From Actinacidiphila guanduensis (GTDB lineage: Bacteria; Actinomycetota; Actinomycetes; Streptomycetales; Streptomycetaceae): a stretch of 64,000 bases of DNA. Shown here piece by piece: positions 27,468 through 37,047 of the stretch. A program made the translations under genes and the position numbers. The notes under the pieces are model-generated. The model saw only the letters and a list, made by a program, of their open reading frames with translations. It searched no databases and was not told the DNA's origin. The stretch spans positions 448,466 to 512,465 of the forward strand of contig NZ_FNIE01000001.1 of assembly GCF_900103985.1 (NCBI RefSeq), read 5' to 3'. How positions within the stretch are numbered: the stretch's first letter is position 1; every line of letters begins with the position of its first letter.

Positions 27468-30431
27468 ATGAGACGTCGCCGACCCCTGCTGCCGAGCGTG
27501 GTGGCCGTCGCGGTCGCCGCGCTGGCGGCACTGACCACGGGCGCGCTGCCGGCCCAGCACGCCGCCGCCGCGTCGAAGCCGTGGATGAACGCCGCCGACA
27601 CCCCGGCCCAGCGCGCCGACGCACTGCTGGCGCAGATGACCACGGCGGAGAAGATCACCATGATGCACGGCGGCGCCCAGTGCTCCTGGGGCGCCTGCGT
27701 GGACGCCAACACCCGCCTGGGCATCCCCCAGTTGCGGCTGCAGGACGGCCCGGCCGGCGTCGCCGACGGCGCCGGCGGGGTGACCCAACCGCCGGCCCCG
27801 GTGGCCGCGGCCGCGTCCTGGGACCGCGACCTGGCCAAGAGCTACGGCCAGGTGATCGGCAACGAGGCGTGGAACAAGGGCGCGAACGTCGTCCTCGGCC
27901 CGACCGTCAACATCGTGCGCGACCCACGCTGGGGCCGCGCCTTCGAGTCGCTGAGCGAGGACCCTTACCTGGCTGGCGAGTTGGGCGCCGCCGACATCCA
28001 GGGCATCCAGAGCCAGGGCCCGATGGCCCAGGTGAAGCACTACGCGGACTACAACCAGGAGACCAACCGCAACAACCCGCAGGACAACGTCATCATGTCC
28101 GACCGGACCCAGCGGGAGATCTACCTGCCGGCCTTCGAGGCGGCCGTCCAGCAGGGCAACGCGTACTCGGTGATGTGCTCCTACGCCACCGTGGCCGGCA
28201 CCTACGCCTGCGAGGACGCCCAGTTGATCCAGCAGGTCCTCGAAGGCGACCTGGGCTTCACCGGGTTCGTCACCTCCGACTGGGGCGGCACCCACTCCAC
28301 CGTCGCCTCGGCGAACGCCGGTCTCGACCAGGAGATGAACGGCCAGGACTTCTACGGCCAGGCGCTGGCCGACGCGGTCAGCAACGGCCAGGTCTCGCAG
28401 GCCACACTCGACGGGCACGTGCGGCGCATCCTCACCTCGATGTTCGCCGCCGGCCTGTTCGACACCACCCAGACGGGCACCATCACCACGCCGGTGAGCA
28501 CCGCCGCCCACCAGGCCACCGCCCGGCAGGTCGCCGAAGAGGGCAGCGTGCTGCTGAAGAACGCCAACAGCGCGCTGCCACTGGGCTCTTCGAACAAGAA
28601 GATCGCCGTGATCGGCGACGACGCGGGGCCCAACGCCCTCACCGCGGGCGGCGGCAGCGCGCACGTGGCCGCCGCCTCCGTCGTCACCCCGTACGCGGCG
28701 CTGTCCGCGCGGGCGGGTTCCGGCGCCACCGTCACCTACGCGCAGGGCTACGCTTCGCCCGGCGGCGAGGTCGTCGACAGCCCCTACCTGACGCCCTCGC
28801 AGGGCAGCGGGCACGGCCTGTACGGGCAGTTCTACAACGGGACGTCGCTCGGCGGCTCGCCGCTGGCCTCGGGGGTGGACCCCACGGTCAGCTTCCAGTG
28901 GGGCGGCGCCTCTCCGACGTCCGGTGTCCCGGCCACGAGTTGGTCGGCGAAGTGGACCGGCACGCTGACCCCGCCGACCACGGGCTCGTACACCTTCTCG
29001 CTGCGCAGTGACGACGGCAGCCGCCTGTTCGTCAACGGGCAGCAGGTCATCGACAACTGGGCCGACCAGCCGCCCACCACCAAGACCGGCACGGTCGCGC
29101 TCACCGCGGGCCAGCCGGTGAGCATCGAGGTGGACTACTTCCAGGACGGCGGCGGCAGCGAGCTGTCGCTCGGCTGGCAGATCCCGAACCAGGACCTGCA
29201 CGGCGCGGCCGTCACCGCCGCGCGGGGCGCCGACACGGCGCTGGTCTTCGTGGACAAGTCCGAGGGTGAGGGCGCCGACCTGGACTCCATCGACCTGTCG
29301 GCCGACCAGAACCAGCTGGTCTCCGACGTGGCCGCGGTGAACCCGAACACCATCGTGGTGGTCAACAGCGGCTCGGCGATCACCATGCCGTGGGCGGGCA
29401 GCGTCCGCGGCATCGTGGAGAACTGGTACCCGGGCCAGGAGGACGGCAACGCAATCGCCGCCCTGCTCTACGGCGACGTGAACTTCTCCGGCAAGCTGCC
29501 GGTCACCTTCCCGCAGAGCCTCGCCGACGTGCCCGCGCACACCACCGCCCAGTGGCCCGGCCAGAACAACCAGGTGCAGTACAGCGAGGGCGTCGACGTC
29601 GGCTACCGCTGGTACGACAGCCAGAACAAGACCCCGCTCTACCCCTTCGGCTACGGGCTGTCCTACACCACCTTCTCCTACGGCAACCTGACGGTCGGTC
29701 AGCCGGACAGCAGCGGGTACGTCGCCGTCGGCTTCGACGTCACCAACACGGGCAGCCGGGCCGGGGCGGACGTCGCGCAGGTCTACGTCAGCGAGCCCGC
29801 CGCCACCGGCGAACCGCCCGAGAGCCTGCGGGGCTTCCAGCGCGTGCAGCTCAACCCGGGCCAGACACAGCACGTTTCGGTCACCTTGAACGCGCGCAGC
29901 TTCCAGTACTGGGACAACGGCTGGACGAACGCGGCGGGCACCAACACGGTCCGGGTGGGCGACTCCTCGCGCAGCACCCCGCTGAGCGGCACCGTCACGA
30001 TCCCGGCCGGCGGGGGCGGCACCCCGCCCGCGCAGGGCACCGCGATCAGCCTGCGCGCCCACGCCAACGGCCAGTACGTCACCGCGGAGGACAACGGCGC
30101 CTCGGCGCTGATCGCCAACCGCACGGCGATCGGGCCCTGGGAGACCTTCGACGAGATCGACCTCGGCGGCGGCAAGGTCGCGCTGCGCTCGCACACCAAC
30201 AGCAAGTACGTCACCTCGCCGAGCGGCGGCTCCGGCTCGCTCATCGCGAGCAGCGGCACGATCGGCGCTGCCGAGACCTTCGACCTGATCCACGACCCGG
30301 ACGGCGCGATCACCCTACGCGCCCACTCCGACAACCAGTACGTGACGGCCGAGAACGCGGGAGCGGCACCGCTGATCGCGAACCGGACGGCGATCGGCCC
30401 GTGGGAGGAGTTCGATCTGATCCAGGACTGA
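27468..30431 (+). CDS. secreted GH3 beta-glycosidase with PA14 and trefoil domains
   Basis: A 987-residue secreted glycoside hydrolase family 3 enzyme. The signal peptide ends near AAAAS. The GH3 N-domain includes PTVNIVRDPRWGRAFES, and the catalytic nucleophile Asp271 lies in FVTSDWGG. A PA14 domain (about residues 450-575: GLYGQFYNGTSLGG ... LFVNGQQVIDNW) is inserted in the GH3 C-domain, followed by a fibronectin-III-like domain and, from about residue 855, three related ~40-residue repeats (ISLRAHANGQYVTAEDNG; ALRSHTNSKYVTSP; ITLRAHSDNQYVTAENAG) of a fascin/ricin-like beta-trefoil, probably sugar-binding. Likely a beta-glucosidase or xylosidase. ATG 27468 precedes the basic RRRR signal start. 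Confidence 0.9.
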   Translation: MRRRRPLLPSVVAVAVAALAALTTGALPAQHAAAASKPWMNAADTPAQRADALLAQMTTAEKITMMHGGAQCSWGACVDANTRLGIPQLRLQDGPAGVADGAGGVTQPPAPVAAAASWDRDLAKSYGQVIGNEAWNKGANVVLGPTVNIVRDPRWGRAFESLSEDPYLAGELGAADIQGIQSQGPMAQVKHYADYNQETNRNNPQDNVIMSDRTQREIYLPAFEAAVQQGNAYSVMCSYATVAGTYACEDAQLIQQVLEGDLGFTGFVTSDWGGTHSTVASANAGLDQEMNGQDFYGQALADAVSNGQVSQATLDGHVRRILTSMFAAGLFDTTQTGTITTPVSTAAHQATARQVAEEGSVLLKNANSALPLGSSNKKIAVIGDDAGPNALTAGGGSAHVAAASVVTPYAALSARAGSGATVTYAQGYASPGGEVVDSPYLTPSQGSGHGLYGQFYNGTSLGGSPLASGVDPTVSFQWGGASPTSGVPATSWSAKWTGTLTPPTTGSYTFSLRSDDGSRLFVNGQQVIDNWADQPPTTKTGTVALTAGQPVSIEVDYFQDGGGSELSLGWQIPNQDLHGAAVTAARGADTALVFVDKSEGEGADLDSIDLSADQNQLVSDVAAVNPNTIVVVNSGSAITMPWAGSVRGIVENWYPGQEDGNAIAALLYGDVNFSGKLPVTFPQSLADVPAHTTAQWPGQNNQVQYSEGVDVGYRWYDSQNKTPLYPFGYGLSYTTFSYGNLTVGQPDSSGYVAVGFDVTNTGSRAGADVAQVYVSEPAATGEPPESLRGFQRVQLNPGQTQHVSVTLNARSFQYWDNGWTNAAGTNTVRVGDSSRSTPLSGTVTIPAGGGGTPPAQGTAISLRAHANGQYVTAEDNGASALIANRTAIGPWETFDEIDLGGGKVALRSHTNSKYVTSPSGGSGSLIASSGTIGAAETFDLIHDPDGAITLRAHSDNQYVTAENAGAAPLIANRTAIGPWEEFDLIQD

Positions 30432-30869
30432 GCAACTGCCGCTTCACCGCGGGGTGTTCCGGCGTACGGGGCGGCTCAGCGCGGGCAGGGCGGCTCCGAC
30501 CGGCTGTTCGGCCCTTGCGGGGTTCGGGTACCGCGGACCGTGAGGGATTCGCACCCGACGTGCCCTCTGCGTCCGGTGGACCTGCGCCCAAAGACCGCTG
30601 CCACCCGGCCAGTCGGAGCACGGCTCTCCTCAAGCCGGTGTCCCAGGTCCGGTTTTCGCCGGGCCTCGTGGGACTCGGCAGGCCCGCATGCCCGGCTGCT
30701 TCCTCCGGGCACGCGGGGTGCCGTCGGCGGGTCGGCCTCCTTGGGTCGGCCCGCCACCGCGGTTCCACCCCCCTCCGGAGGAACCGCGGCCGCTTGAATC
30801 GGTGCTGCTCGGTACGGGGGCTGCGCCGCTCGGTGTTCCTCGCTGCCGCTCCCTACCGCTCACCTGTAC
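30432..30869. other. convergent intergenic region
   Basis: About 440 bases between GH3 (plus) and the MFS gene (minus). No conserved frame is visible; the only structure is the hairpin at 30757-30789. Confidence 0.5.
30757..30789. terminator. hairpin at convergent junction
   Basis: Perfect 10-bp arms (CCGCGGTTCC and GGAACCGCGG) with a 13-base loop, 81 bases past the MFS stop; may serve both strands. Confidence 0.6.
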
Positions 30870-32303
30870 TCAGTGCGCGTGGGGGCCTGTCGGTTGCGGG
30901 CGGACCCGCGGGACCAGTGCGAGCGAGACAGCCGCGGCGGCGCCGGCCGCGCAGGCGGCCACGGTGAAGGCGGTGGCGAAGCCGCCCGGGGTGCCGTGCT
31001 CGATCCCGCTCGCGGCCACCGTGGACAGCACGGCGACCCCGATCGACCCGCCGACCTCGTGGAAGGTGTTCACCACGCCCGAGGCGAGCCCCGCCTCCTC
31101 CTGCCGGGTCAGCGCGAGCGCGGTGCTGACCGCCGTGACGAAGACCGCGCCCACGCCCAGCCCGGCCACCGCGAGCGCGGGCACGACCAGCGGCCAGACG
31201 GGCGTGCCGCCGCCGAGCCCGGCCAGCGGCGCCAGGCCGAGCGCGGCCAGGGCCATGCCGCCGGCGGCGACCGGCCGCGCGCCCAGAGTGCCGAGCAGGC
31301 GGCTCGCCAGATGCGCGCCGGCCGCGGTGGTGACGGCCACCGGCAGGAAGGCGAGCCCGGTGCCGAGCGGGCCGTAGCCGCGTACGTGCTGCAGGTAGAC
31401 CGAGCCGAGGAAGAAGGCGGAGACCAGCAGCGCTGTGGCGACGAGCATCAGGAATGCGCCGGCAAGGACCGGCCGCCGGGCGAGCATGCCGACGTCCATC
31501 AGGGGCGCGGAGCTGCGCCGTTCGACGGCGGCGAAGGCGGCGTACAGCACTGCGGCCGCCGCGAGCGGCAGCAACGTACGGGCGGCGCCCCAGCCCGCGT
31601 CACCCGCGCCGACCAGGCCGTACACGAGTGCTCCGGTCCCTGCGGTGGCCAGGAGGGCGCCGGGTACGTCGAGCCGGGCCGGGCGCGACGGCCGGGCGGG
31701 GACGACGGCGGGCAGGACGGCCAGCACCAGGACGCCGACGGGCACGTTGACGTAGAAGATCCAGCTCCAGCCGGGGCCGCTGGTCAGGGCGCCGCCGACG
31801 AGGACGCCGGCGGCCGAGCCCGCGCCGCCGATGCCCGCCCACACGCCCAGCGCCCTGGTCCGCTCCGGGCCGTGGAAGGTGGTGGTGACCAGGGAGAGCG
31901 CGGCCGGGGAGAGCAGGGCGGCGCCGGTGCCCTGGGCCGCGCGGGCGGCGAGCAGCGCGGTGGCGCTGCCGGCCGTACCTGCGGCGAGCGAGGCCGCGGT
32001 GAAGAGGACGAGCCCGGCGGTGAAGGTGCGGCGGGCGCCCAGGGCGTCGGCGAGCCGTCCGCCGAGAAGCATCAGCCCGGCAAAGCACAGGGTGTACGCG
32101 GTGACGACCCAGGTCAGGGCGGTGCGGTGAAGGTGCAGGTCGGCGGCGATGTCGGGCAGCGCGACGTTCACGACCGTCACGTCGAGCACGAGCATGAACT
32201 GGGCGAGGCAGATCAGGGCGAGGGCAGTCCAGCGCCGCCGGTCTGCTGTTGTGCCGGTCGTGGGTGGGGGCGCGTGGTCGGCGCCGAGAGTGGGCTGGGT
32301 CAT
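30870..32303 (-). CDS. MFS drug-efflux transporter (DHA2 type)
   Basis: A 477-residue major facilitator with about 14 membrane helices. Helix 1 has the drug-H+ antiporter motif (FMLVLDVTVVNVALPDIA), motif A is GGRLADALGARRTF, and motif C resembles GVLVGGALTSGPGWSWIFYV. Such pumps export cationic or hydrophobic drugs and antibiotics. ATG 32303 has GGGGGGAGG 7 bases upstream. A TetR regulator is divergent across 106 bases that contain a 23-bp operator; the pair is a standard repressor-pump module. Confidence 0.9.
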   Translation of the reverse strand: MTQPTLGADHAPPPTTGTTADRRRWTALALICLAQFMLVLDVTVVNVALPDIAADLHLHRTALTWVVTAYTLCFAGLMLLGGRLADALGARRTFTAGLVLFTAASLAAGTAGSATALLAARAAQGTGAALLSPAALSLVTTTFHGPERTRALGVWAGIGGAGSAAGVLVGGALTSGPGWSWIFYVNVPVGVLVLAVLPAVVPARPSRPARLDVPGALLATAGTGALVYGLVGAGDAGWGAARTLLPLAAAAVLYAAFAAVERRSSAPLMDVGMLARRPVLAGAFLMLVATALLVSAFFLGSVYLQHVRGYGPLGTGLAFLPVAVTTAAGAHLASRLLGTLGARPVAAGGMALAALGLAPLAGLGGGTPVWPLVVPALAVAGLGVGAVFVTAVSTALALTRQEEAGLASGVVNTFHEVGGSIGVAVLSTVAASGIEHGTPGGFATAFTVAACAAGAAAAVSLALVPRVRPQPTGPHAH

Positions 32304-32331
32304 GGCGGTTCCTCCCCCCAGGAGGCCTTAT

Positions 32332-32354
32332 CTGTACTGTACGGCACAGTACAG
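32332..32354. promoter_or_regulatory. TetR operator in divergent MFS/TetR promoter
   Basis: CTGTACTGT, ACGGC, ACAGTACAG: perfect 9-bp arms around a 5-base spacer, 28 bases upstream of the pump start and 55 bases upstream of the TetR start. Confidence 0.8.
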
Positions 32355-32409
32355 GTAGACGCACATGAACTCAACAGTTCAGTTCAGGTGCGGGACTAGA
32401 CTGCTGATC

Positions 32410-33117
32410 ATGGGCACGAACGCGAGGGAGCACGGGCACCCGGCCGAGCACGTGGGCGACGCGGGGGACGCGGCGGGCGCCACTGCCAGGCGTGGGCCCG
32501 CGGGGGCGCGGGCCGAGCGCAAGCGCGAGGCGATCATCACCGCCGCGCGCGCCCTGTTCCTGCGCGACGGCTTCGATGTCAGCGTGGACCAGATCGCGGC
32601 CGAGGCGGGCGTGTCGAAGGTGACCGTCTACAACCACTTCGGCAGCAAGCAGGCGCTCTTCGTCGAGGTGGTCAAGGACGCGATGGACGCGCCGCTGGGC
32701 GACACCCTGGTCGGCGCAGTGGACGGCCTCGCCGAGGGGGACGATCTGCGGACGGCGATCACGGATGCCGCCCGGGCCTGGGTGCGGCGGATCCGCTCGG
32801 ACCCCGACGTGCTCGCCCTGCGCAACCTCGTCGCCCGCGAGGCCCACCGCGTCCCCGAACTCCACGCCGTCTGGCGCGAGTCGGGGCCCCAGCTGCACCA
32901 CCCCGCGGCCAGCGGCGCACTGGCCGAACTCGCCGCCACCGGACGGCTCACCATCCCCGACCCCGAGGTCGCGGTGCTGCAGCTGTACGCGCTGCTGGTC
33001 TTCCCGCACCTGGTCTTCAGCGCGTACGGCACGGAGTTGGACGACGCGCTGGCCGAACGGCTCACCACCACGGGCGTCGACATGTTCCTCGCGTACTACG
33101 CGCCGGAGCCGCCGTGA
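32410..33117 (+). CDS. TetR-family regulator of the MFS pump
   Basis: A 235-residue TetR repressor: helix-turn-helix at about residues 40-85 (ITAARALFLRDGFDVSVDQIA, AEAGVSKVTVYNHFGSKQAL) and a C-terminal AefR-like ligand domain. The first ~38 residues are a polar Ala/Gly/Arg leader, longer than usual; the ATG at 32410 is used, although a later start is possible. It is divergent from the MFS gene and almost certainly binds the palindrome at 32332-32354. The methyltransferase gene downstream is convergent. Confidence 0.88.
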   Translation: MGTNAREHGHPAEHVGDAGDAAGATARRGPAGARAERKREAIITAARALFLRDGFDVSVDQIAAEAGVSKVTVYNHFGSKQALFVEVVKDAMDAPLGDTLVGAVDGLAEGDDLRTAITDAARAWVRRIRSDPDVLALRNLVAREAHRVPELHAVWRESGPQLHHPAASGALAELAATGRLTIPDPEVAVLQLYALLVFPHLVFSAYGTELDDALAERLTTTGVDMFLAYYAPEPP

Positions 33118-33139
33118 TGCCGCGGCTGTAGACGGGTCG

Positions 33140-33907
33140 TCAACTCACCGCGGGCTTGCGGGCCCCGATCAGGTAGCGGGTGGAGTGGGCGACGAACGGG
33201 CCCTGGCGTTCGATGAGTTCGTGCAGATCGCGCAGCCGGTCGCGGTAGCGGACCACGCTGAAGTCCGGCACCATCCAGATCACCTTGCGCAGGAAGTACA
33301 CCATCGCGCCCACGTCGTGGAACTCCATGCGCAGCCGCGCCGTGCGCAGGTCCACCACCTCCAGGCCCGCGTCCGCCGCGCCCTTGCGGGCGACGTCCGG
33401 GTGCCTGCCGCTGCGTTGGGCGCCGGGCTGCGGGCCGAGGAAGAACTCGACCACCTCCACCGCGCTCGCCGGGCCGACGTGCTGGGCGAGGTAGCTGCCG
33501 CCCGGCCGCAGCACCCGGGCGATCTCCTGCCACCACACGGTGACCGGGTGCCGGCTGCTGACCAGGTCGAAGGCCGCGTCCCCGAACGGGAGCGGCGGCT
33601 CGTCGGGATCGGCGACGACGACGGCGCCGCGCGGGTGCAGCAGCGCCGTCGCCTTGGCCACGTTCGGCGGCCAGGACTCGGTGGCGGCCATCAGCGCGGG
33701 GAAGGCCGGCACACCGGCCAGCACCTCGCCGCCGCCGGTCTGGACGTCCAGCGCGGCCGCGACCCCGCCGAGCCGCTCCCCCAGCAGCCGCTGGTAGCCC
33801 CACGGCGGACGCTCCTCGCTCGCCCGCCCGTCCAGCCAGGAGAAGTCCCAGCCGGCCACGGACACGGCGTCGGCCTCTGCCACCAGATCGTCGAATGATC
33901 GCCCCAT
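33140..33907 (-). CDS. class I SAM-dependent methyltransferase
   Basis: A 255-residue methyltransferase. Motif I is AALDVQTGGGEVLAG, with acidic residues in VVVADPDEPPLPFGDAAFDL and the post-motif EIARVLRPGGSYLAQHVGP. Relatives in Streptomyces are annotated only as class I methyltransferases. ATG 33907 fits the first conserved helix (SFDDLVAEAD). Convergent with the TetR gene, with 22 bases between. Methyl acceptor unknown. Confidence 0.85.
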   Translation of the reverse strand: MGRSFDDLVAEADAVSVAGWDFSWLDGRASEERPPWGYQRLLGERLGGVAAALDVQTGGGEVLAGVPAFPALMAATESWPPNVAKATALLHPRGAVVVADPDEPPLPFGDAAFDLVSSRHPVTVWWQEIARVLRPGGSYLAQHVGPASAVEVVEFFLGPQPGAQRSGRHPDVARKGAADAGLEVVDLRTARLRMEFHDVGAMVYFLRKVIWMVPDFSVVRYRDRLRDLHELIERQGPFVAHSTRYLIGARKPAVS

Positions 33908-34190
33908 CGGCCCAGCATCGCCAGTCCGCGCGGGGCCCGGCAACCGCATTTCCGCCCCCGCGGCACGCGCCTCGTACCCGGACCGGGACGCAGGCGGGAT
34001 GCCCGGCCCCGGACGCACGCGAGCCCGGCGGGCGGGGACGTCCCCCGTCGGCCGGGCCGGCGCTCTCAGCGGTCCGATGGCTCGCGACGGCACGAACTCC
34101 CGTCTGCGAGGCTGCGGTTGATCAGCGGTCGGTCAACTCGTCGTGTTGGTGGTGCGCTTGCTCAACTCCGTCTTCCCCGCAGGGCGTTGC

Positions 34191-35327
34191 TCACCGCGCG
34201 GTGCAGGTGAGTGCGGGGGCGGAGCCGCCGGAACCCGTGCCCTGGACGCCGAAGCTCGTACTCCCGCCCGCGCCCAGCGAGCCGTTGTAGCCCGCGTCGG
34301 TCGCGGTGACGGCGGATCCGGACTGGTGCACGCCGGCATTCCAGGCGTTGGTGACCTGCTGGCCACCACCGTAGCTCCAGGTGACCGTCCAGCCGTGGAT
34401 CGCCGCGCTGCCCGCGGTCACCGTGACGTCGGCGGTGAAGCCGCTCCCCCAGTCGTTGCTCACCTTGTACGCGGCGGTGCAGCCGTTCCCCGCGGGCGGG
34501 GTACCGCCGCCGGGCGGGGTGCTGCCGCCGGTGCTCGCGGCGAAGGAGAAGCTGTTCGTGGCCAGGCCCTGCCCGCCCTGCCAGATCTCGAACCCGGCCT
34601 CGGCGTCGATCAGGTAGTGCGAGGGGTTCACCGAGCCGCGGCTGACGGCGTCGTCGATCAGCGCCTTCACGTCGAGGTTCGAGAACGAGGTGCCGCCGCC
34701 CTGCAGGACGTAGGAGATGATCTTCCACGAGGTCTGCTGCCCGGTCCACACGTCCCAACTGTGCCCGGCCGCCGAGGACGTGCCCGTCTTGGCGCCGAAC
34801 GGCTGTACCCCGCCGCGGCTGTTGAGCCAGATCATGATCTCGGTGCCGTCGGGCTGGCCCTTGGTGGTGGGGGTGGAGTTGATCCACAGGTCGTAGGCGA
34901 CGTCGTACGCGCCGGAGGCCGGCTGGACGGTGCTCCAGGAGGAGGTGGCGCTGCCGAGCCGGCTCACCTGAATCGGCAGGCCGCTGTTCGGGGTGCAGTC
35001 GCCCCAGTGGCAGCCCTTGAAGATCGAGGGGTACGTGGCGGGGGCGCCGTTGGTGCCGAGGTTGAAGTTCGCGGTGTCCACGGACCAGGCGGTGCCGCCG
35101 GAATAGCCAATGCACTGCTGGAGGGTGGAGTTCCACTCGTTCGCCTGGATCGTGTAGTCGCCGGCCGTGATGGTGCCCTGCGGGTCGCACGTGCTGGTCG
35201 CCGCGCTTGCGGACTGCGCGGCGCCAAGCGGCAGGAGGACGGCGGCGACCGCGGCGACGGCGAGGGCGGCGAGCAGCCGCCGCAGCCGGGGGCGCGGCGC
35301 GCGCTTGGGGCGGATGAAGCGTGTCAC
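34191..35327 (-). CDS. secreted GH12 endoglucanase with CBM2
   Basis: A 378-residue cellulase. Signal peptide: basic RPRLRR, hydrophobic LLAALAVAAVAAVLLPLG, cleavage near SASA. Residues ~45-265 form a GH12 domain: nucleophile Glu in GTEIMIWLNSRGG and acid/base Glu in GFEIWQGG. A Gly/Pro linker (STPPGGGTPPAG) leads to a C-terminal CBM2 (GCTAAYKVSNDWGSGF ... GWTVTWSYGGGQQ) that binds crystalline cellulose. GTG 35327 is the start consistent with the signal; AAGGGA is upstream. A perfect CebR box 48 bases upstream puts it under cellobiose control. Confidence 0.93.
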   Translation of the reverse strand: MTRFIRPKRAPRPRLRRLLAALAVAAVAAVLLPLGAAQSASAATSTCDPQGTITAGDYTIQANEWNSTLQQCIGYSGGTAWSVDTANFNLGTNGAPATYPSIFKGCHWGDCTPNSGLPIQVSRLGSATSSWSTVQPASGAYDVAYDLWINSTPTTKGQPDGTEIMIWLNSRGGVQPFGAKTGTSSAAGHSWDVWTGQQTSWKIISYVLQGGGTSFSNLDVKALIDDAVSRGSVNPSHYLIDAEAGFEIWQGGQGLATNSFSFAASTGGSTPPGGGTPPAGNGCTAAYKVSNDWGSGFTADVTVTAGSAAIHGWTVTWSYGGGQQVTNAWNAGVHQSGSAVTATDAGYNGSLGAGGSTSFGVQGTGSGGSAPALTCTAR

Positions 35328-35768
35328 TGCGGTGGTCCCTTCACCTGACGTGGGGGGTTGGCGGGGTGCCACTTCCCTTATGGGAGCGCTCCCATAAGGG
35401 TGTTGCCTCACATCAAGCCAGTCGGCCGCGCCGCCGTCAAGACGGGTGGCGCCGTTCAAGAGGTGAAGTCTTTTGTACGGGGCGGGTGGTGGGCCCGCCC
35501 GCGCCGGGCCGCGGGCGTAAAGCTGTCGAACGGGCCGGGCCTTCTCCAGGGACTCCCGGCCCCCTGGGCACCCACCTCATGAAGACGCGCCGCCCGCCGC
35601 AGGGGTGCCCCTTTCGAGCCGCGCGGTGCCCGAACTTCACGCCCATGGTGCCGCTCTGCGGTGGAGCTGATGGCGCTGCGGTCGCCGACGCCGGAGGGGT
35701 GAGGGATGCCGGCGAAAGCACGTGCGGCCGCGTTCCAGGTGGTGCACCTCTCTTTGGGCACTCATCAG
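35328..35768. other. intergenic region
   Basis: About 440 bases between the GH12 start and the stop of the phosphotransferase gene. Only the CebR box is recognised; no gene seen. Confidence 0.5.
35375..35400 (-). promoter_or_regulatory. CebR operator
   Basis: A perfect 26-bp palindrome centred on TGGGAGCGCTCCCA (35381-35394), the established CebR site of Streptomyces that is released by cello-oligosaccharides. It lies 48 bases upstream of the GH12 start. Confidence 0.92.
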
Positions 35769-36917
35769 TCAACGACGCGCCGTGTAGGGCGGAAATGCGG
35801 CTGTGTCGGTGAAGTCCAGGTCCGCGTCGGGCCAGCGACGGCGCAGCAGGTCGGCTGTGCGAAGGGTCCAGCCGGTGAGGTGGGGGAAGGCGCGATGGGC
35901 CGTGGCGGTGCGAGCCGCGGCCTCCAGCGTCTCGACGAGCTGGGCTCTGCTGTCGTCGCCGGGTTCGCGGGTGTCGAGCACGGCGAACCGTTGCAGACGA
36001 ACGATCGCCCAGGAGATGCAGGCCGCCGACAGGCCGAATCCGTACCGCCGGTCGTCCTCGGCCTCGGGCACGCCGTCGGTCAGGGCGCGGCGGTAGTGGT
36101 CGGCAAGACCGGTGGCGACGGGATCGCCCACGGTCATCCATGCCGGGCCGGGGACATGCAGGCAGACGGCGTCGACAAGGGCGTGGGTGTAGCCGGCGGA
36201 CTCGAAGTCGATGAGGCGGGCGTCGGCGGGACCGGACTCGTGCAGGAGGACGTTGTTGGTCTCCGCGTCACCGTTGCTGAGGGCCAGGAACGGTCCGGGA
36301 TCGCTCAACTCGGCCAGAGCGGCACCGAGTTCGGCCTCGGCTTGTCCGGTGATGGGTGCGCCCAGGGCTGCGGCGTGTCCACGTGCCTCGTCCCAGTGCC
36401 GGACGAGGCGGCTCCCACGGTCGGTCGGCAGGTCGATCGGTCCGAGGGAGATCCGTCGTGCGCGGTGGATGCCGGCGTGGCCGGCGGTCGCGGCGCCGAG
36501 TCGGCCGAGGGTGTGGGCAAAGACGGCCAACCGTCCGACGTGGGTTGCGGCGCCGTCACGGCGGAGCAGGTGGTCCAGGGCAGTGCGGGGCGCAAGGTCT
36601 TCCAGGACCATGAGCCCCCCGGGGAGGTCGGCGGCGAGAACCCGGGGGGCGAGGTCCAGACCGAGGTCGTCGGAGAGGAACCGGAGTGCGGCCACCTCGG
36701 TACGCAATCGCCAGGGTTCGGCGCGGGCTCCACCCGGATGGCTCCGCACCCATTTGACGATCACGCTCCGGGGAGCGATCGCCCCGCCGAACGTCACACG
36801 CGCGACGGCCCAGGGTTCCAGGCGCGCCCAGGTGTCGATCGTGAGGGGCGAGGAATGGAGATCCGTCAGCAGTGCTTCGACGGTGGCGCGCTGGGGGCTC
36901 GCTCCGGCGGCGGACAT
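35769..36917 (-). CDS. aminoglycoside phosphotransferase-like (APH) kinase
   Basis: A 382-residue APH/choline-kinase-fold protein. The ATP-loop Lys is in SVIVKWVRSHPGG; the Brenner motif reads NGDAETNNVLL, keeping the catalytic Asp and the Mg-binding Asn but with Asn in place of the usual His; the DFG-like metal motif is LIDFESAGY. Family members phosphorylate small molecules such as aminoglycosides, macrolides or homoserine. The His change occurs in some active kinases, so activity is possible. ATG 36917 is the only good start. Gene context gives no substrate. Confidence 0.85.
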   Translation of the reverse strand: MSAAGASPQRATVEALLTDLHSSPLTIDTWARLEPWAVARVTFGGAIAPRSVIVKWVRSHPGGARAEPWRLRTEVAALRFLSDDLGLDLAPRVLAADLPGGLMVLEDLAPRTALDHLLRRDGAATHVGRLAVFAHTLGRLGAATAGHAGIHRARRISLGPIDLPTDRGSRLVRHWDEARGHAAALGAPITGQAEAELGAALAELSDPGPFLALSNGDAETNNVLLHESGPADARLIDFESAGYTHALVDAVCLHVPGPAWMTVGDPVATGLADHYRRALTDGVPEAEDDRRYGFGLSAACISWAIVRLQRFAVLDTREPGDDSRAQLVETLEAAARTATAHRAFPHLTGWTLRTADLLRRRWPDADLDFTDTAAFPPYTARR

Positions 36918-37047
36918 CAGCGCAGTGTACGACCGTCGCTCGTCCCGGCGCTGCGGTGTCCGGTCATATCGCGGCCGGCACAGTCCCGTGACGCGCCCAC
37001 CCCTGCAGCCTGGCGTCGGACACCTTCTGTCGTCCGGCGGTTGGCGG

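Noticed and set aside
30432..30869. Possible small genes in the gap after GH3
   Set aside because: All frames are Pro/Arg/Gly-rich with no ribosome site and no similarity.
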